From Halobacillus litoralis (GTDB taxonomy: Bacteria > Bacillota > Bacilli > Bacillales > Halobacillaceae): 64,000 bases of DNA. The notes beneath the pieces were generated by a model. The model saw only the letters and a list, made by a program, of their open reading frames with translations, was not told the origin of the DNA and searched no databases. Shown here one piece after another: positions 58,106-64,000 of the stretch. Location of the stretch: assembly GCF_020524085.2 (NCBI RefSeq), contig NZ_CP129016.1, positions 738,001 through 802,000 of the forward strand, read 5' to 3'. Made by a program: the position numbers and the translations under genes. How positions within the stretch are numbered: the first letter of the stretch is position 1; each line of letters begins with the position of its first letter.

Positions 58106-58798
58106 TTAATACTGATGTCCGCATTCTTCTACACCATCCATCAAAGACAGACGCTCTAAAAGAAGGGATCGATTATACCTTTGTCCTTTATTCAGTTCAA
58201 CGACAACTTTTTTCTGGGTCTGATCCAAAGCAACAATATCTATTTTCCTGATTTCCGGGTTCATTTGTTCAAAAACAGTTAATACTTTATGGACCGGGGC
58301 ATCCTTAGCGATGGTCAATTGGTAAATATTTTTCCGATTCCCATTAAACTTTTCTTTTTCTATTTTATTAAGGAAGACCAAGCTCATAAGCACGAAAATC
58401 GTTGTGACCGTCGCCACATCATACATTCCTGCACCAACGACAAGACCAATCCCTGCTACCGTCCATATGGAAGCTGCTGTTGTTAATCCTCTGATCGTCA
58501 TCCCATTGACGATAATTGTTCCTGCACCTAAAAACCCAATACCACTAATGACGTAGGATGGGATACGAGCTGGGTCGAAACGGACATGTTCATATTGATC
58601 AATGAACGTTTCAAAACCATACAAAGAAAGGAGCATCATCATACAAGCCCCGACGCCCACAAGGATATGGGTCCGGAAGCCGGCCGAATGATTTTTCACT
58701 TCCCTTTCAAACCCAATCAACCCTGAAAGAATAAGTGCAAAAAATAACCGGAATATAAATAAAAGTATGTCATCATGAAAAAAATATGACCAGTTCAA
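58106..58798 (-). CDS. MgtC/SapB-family membrane protein
   Basis: The 230-residue protein has four or five membrane helices in the first ~140 residues with the family block GFEREVKNHSAGFRTHILVG and GIGFLGAGTII, followed by a ~75-residue cytoplasmic ACT-like tail. MgtC proteins are linked to magnesium-limited growth and, in pathogens, to F-ATPase inhibition. Start is TTG 58798 after GGAGGGG. It is inserted between an rRNA operon and ctsR, a place without this gene in B. subtilis. Its exact role is not known. Confidence 0.85.
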   Translation of the reverse strand: MNWSYFFHDDILLFIFRLFFALILSGLIGFEREVKNHSAGFRTHILVGVGACMMMLLSLYGFETFIDQYEHVRFDPARIPSYVISGIGFLGAGTIIVNGMTIRGLTTAASIWTVAGIGLVVGAGMYDVATVTTIFVLMSLVFLNKIEKEKFNGNRKNIYQLTIAKDAPVHKVLTVFEQMNPEIRKIDIVALDQTQKKVVVELNKGQRYNRSLLLERLSLMDGVEECGHQY

Positions 58799-58844
58799 TC
58801 TACCCCTCCTTTCTTTATGTCTATGTTTAAGGAAGTTGATATAG

Positions 58845-58879
58845 AAAAAAAACCAGAAGAATGATCTTCTGGTTTTTCA
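58845..58879 (-). terminator. Terminator of the rRNA operon
   Basis: AAAACCAGAAGAT/ATCTTCTGGTTTT-type stem with T8 on the minus strand, just after 5S rRNA. Confidence 0.93.
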
Positions 58880-58883
58880 AATG

Positions 58884-58997
58884 ACGTGGCAGCGTCCTAC
58901 TCTCACGGGGGTAAACCCGACTACCATCGGCGCTGAAGAGCTTAACTGCTGTGTTCGGCATGGGAACAGGTGTGACCTCTTCGCCTTCACCACCACA
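58884..58997 (-). rRNA. rrf: 5S ribosomal RNA
   Basis: About 114 nt with the conserved internal CCCATGCCGAACACAGCAG and GATGGTAGTCGGG segments and complementary ends (GTGGTG.../...CGCTGCCAC region). Ends are approximate. Confidence 0.95.
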
Positions 58998-59014
58998 TCA
59001 ATATAAAGTTTGAG

Positions 59015-59040
59015 GTGAACCCTCAAAACTGGATAAGGAA
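59015..59040 (-). repeat. 3' arm of the 23S rRNA processing stem
   Basis: Complementary to 62082-62107, on the other side of 23S; the pairing covers AACTGGATAAGGAA and flanking bases. Expected substrate of RNase III / Mini-III. Confidence 0.8.
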
Positions 59041-59089
59041 ACATCTTGTTTGAAAAGCAATTGTCATTCACGAATGATTATAATCAGAT

Positions 59090-62005
<2,916 letters not shown>

Positions 62006-62081
62006 ATCTTCGTGAAAAGACGTTTACAATTTCAATTAGATGTCTTGTCATCAAATGTCTCATCGTTAGATGAAACAATGA

Positions 62082-62107
62082 TTCCTTATCCAGTTTTCAA
62101 GGTTCAC
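62082..62107 (-). repeat. 5' arm of the 23S rRNA processing stem
   Basis: Pairs with 59015-59040. The 16S-23S spacer (62006-62173) holds this arm and the 3' arm of the 16S stem, but no spacer tRNA. Confidence 0.8.
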
Positions 62108-62122
62108 AAGTTGAAAGATCGT

Positions 62123-62149
62123 TTGATCTCTCAAAACTGAACAACCAAC
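62123..62149 (-). repeat. 3' arm of the 16S rRNA processing stem
   Basis: GTTGGTTGTTCAGTTTTGAG with following AGATCAA on the minus strand pairs with 63827-63854, upstream of 16S. Confidence 0.8.
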
Positions 62150-62165
62150 ACAGTACATTTCCGTT

Positions 62166-63742
<1,577 letters not shown>

Positions 63743-63826
63743 AGTTAAGTTTGACTTGCTCATTTGCACACCGAATGTGCTTTGTTTCAAATCTCTTCTA
63801 TAAAGAAGAAATGTTTTGACGTACTG

Positions 63827-63854
63827 GTTGGTTCGTTCAGTTTTCAAAGATCAA
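63827..63854 (-). repeat. 5' arm of 16S processing stem with boxA-like element
   Basis: Contains GATCTTTGAAAACTGAAC on the minus strand, resembling boxA antitermination sequences, and pairs with 62123-62149. The gap between tRNA-Ala and 16S (63743-63860) holds nothing else recognised. Confidence 0.7.
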
Positions 63855-63860
63855 ATAAAT

Positions 63861-63936
63861 TGGTGGAGCCTAGCGGGATCGAACCGCTGACCTCCTGCGT
63901 GCAAAGCAGGCGCTCTCCCAGCTGAGCTAAGGCCCC
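63861..63936 (-). tRNA. tRNA-Ala (anticodon TGC)
   Basis: 76 nt with encoded CCA: acceptor GGGGCCT/AGGCTCC, D-loop AGCTCAGCTGGGAGAGC, anticodon stem CCTGC-TTTGCAC-GCAGG, T-arm GCGGTTCGATCCCGC. Upstream of 16S, like the Pro-Ala end of a B. subtilis trn cluster. Confidence 0.97.
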
Positions 63937-63949
63937 TTTATATTAGGGA

Positions 63950-64000
63950 TGGTCGGGAAGACAGGATTCGAACCTGCGACCCCTTGGTCCCAAACCAAGT
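63950..64000 (-). tRNA. tRNA-Pro (anticodon TGG), 5' part cut by window edge
   Basis: Encoded CCA, acceptor 3' strand CTTCCCGA, T-arm CAGGTTCGAATCCTG and anticodon arm CTTGG-TTTGGGA-CCAAG are visible; the D-arm lies beyond base 64000. Confidence 0.93.

Overview
This 64 kb window is the conserved ribosomal/transcription core of a low-GC Gram-positive chromosome, read backwards: nearly every gene lies on the minus strand. The order tRNA-Pro, tRNA-Ala, 16S, 23S, 5S, mgtC, ctsR-mcsA-mcsB-clpC, radA-disA-yacL, ispD/ispF-gltX, cysE-cysS-mrnC-rlmB-rae1, sigH, rpmG-secE-nusG, rplK-rplA, rplJ-rplL, rpoB-rpoC, rpsL-rpsG-fusA-tuf, S10/spc/alpha ribosomal genes, ecfA1-ecfA2-ecfT-truA, rplM-rpsI, cwlD, salA/gerD, kbaA, pdaB matches the Bacillus subtilis chromosome between its rrnW and rrnI regions. 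Sporulation and germination genes (gerD, kbaA, cwlD, pdaB, sigH) point to an endospore-forming Bacillaceae member. A halotolerant genus such as Halobacillus is a guess that the sequence alone cannot confirm.

Layout on the minus strand, right to left. About 58.8-64 kb: rRNA operon with two upstream tRNAs and clear processing stems around 16S and 23S. 53.4-58.8 kb: MgtC-like gene, then the CtsR-controlled protein quality-control operon. 46.6-53.1 kb: DNA repair and c-di-AMP genes, an in-frame IspD-IspF fusion, and gltX. 41.3-46.5 kb: a cysteine-type T-box, cysE-cysS and RNA-processing genes, sigH, rpmG and secE. 29.4-41.2 kb: nusG, rplKA, rplJL with an L10 leader, rpoBC, and the start of the str operon. 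24.1-29.4 kb: str genes ending in tuf. 9.4-24.6 kb: the long S10-spc-alpha cluster with secY, adk, map and infA. 0-9.3 kb: ECF vitamin transporter core, truA, rplM-rpsI, then sporulation genes.

The genes form one growth-control block: RNA polymerase, most ribosomal proteins, elongation factors, Sec translocon, heat-shock proteolysis and two aminoacyl-tRNA synthetases. Regulation visible in the sequence includes sigma-A promoters, a CtsR operator, a T-box, an L10 leader attenuator and many intrinsic terminators.

The most unusual feature is that eleven genes, many essential elsewhere, are interrupted in this sequence. Three carry a single in-frame stop (salA/mrp, rpsI, sigH) and eight carry a single extra base (map, secY, rplX, rplC, truA, nusG, rlmB, the RsmC-like gene). 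All three stops and two of the insertions fall exactly in CCWGG sites; the other insertions are homopolymer extensions. The simplest reading is unpolished long-read error, with CCWGG errors hinting at cytosine methylation at that motif. I did not find a convincing undescribed system; the window is mainly housekeeping.
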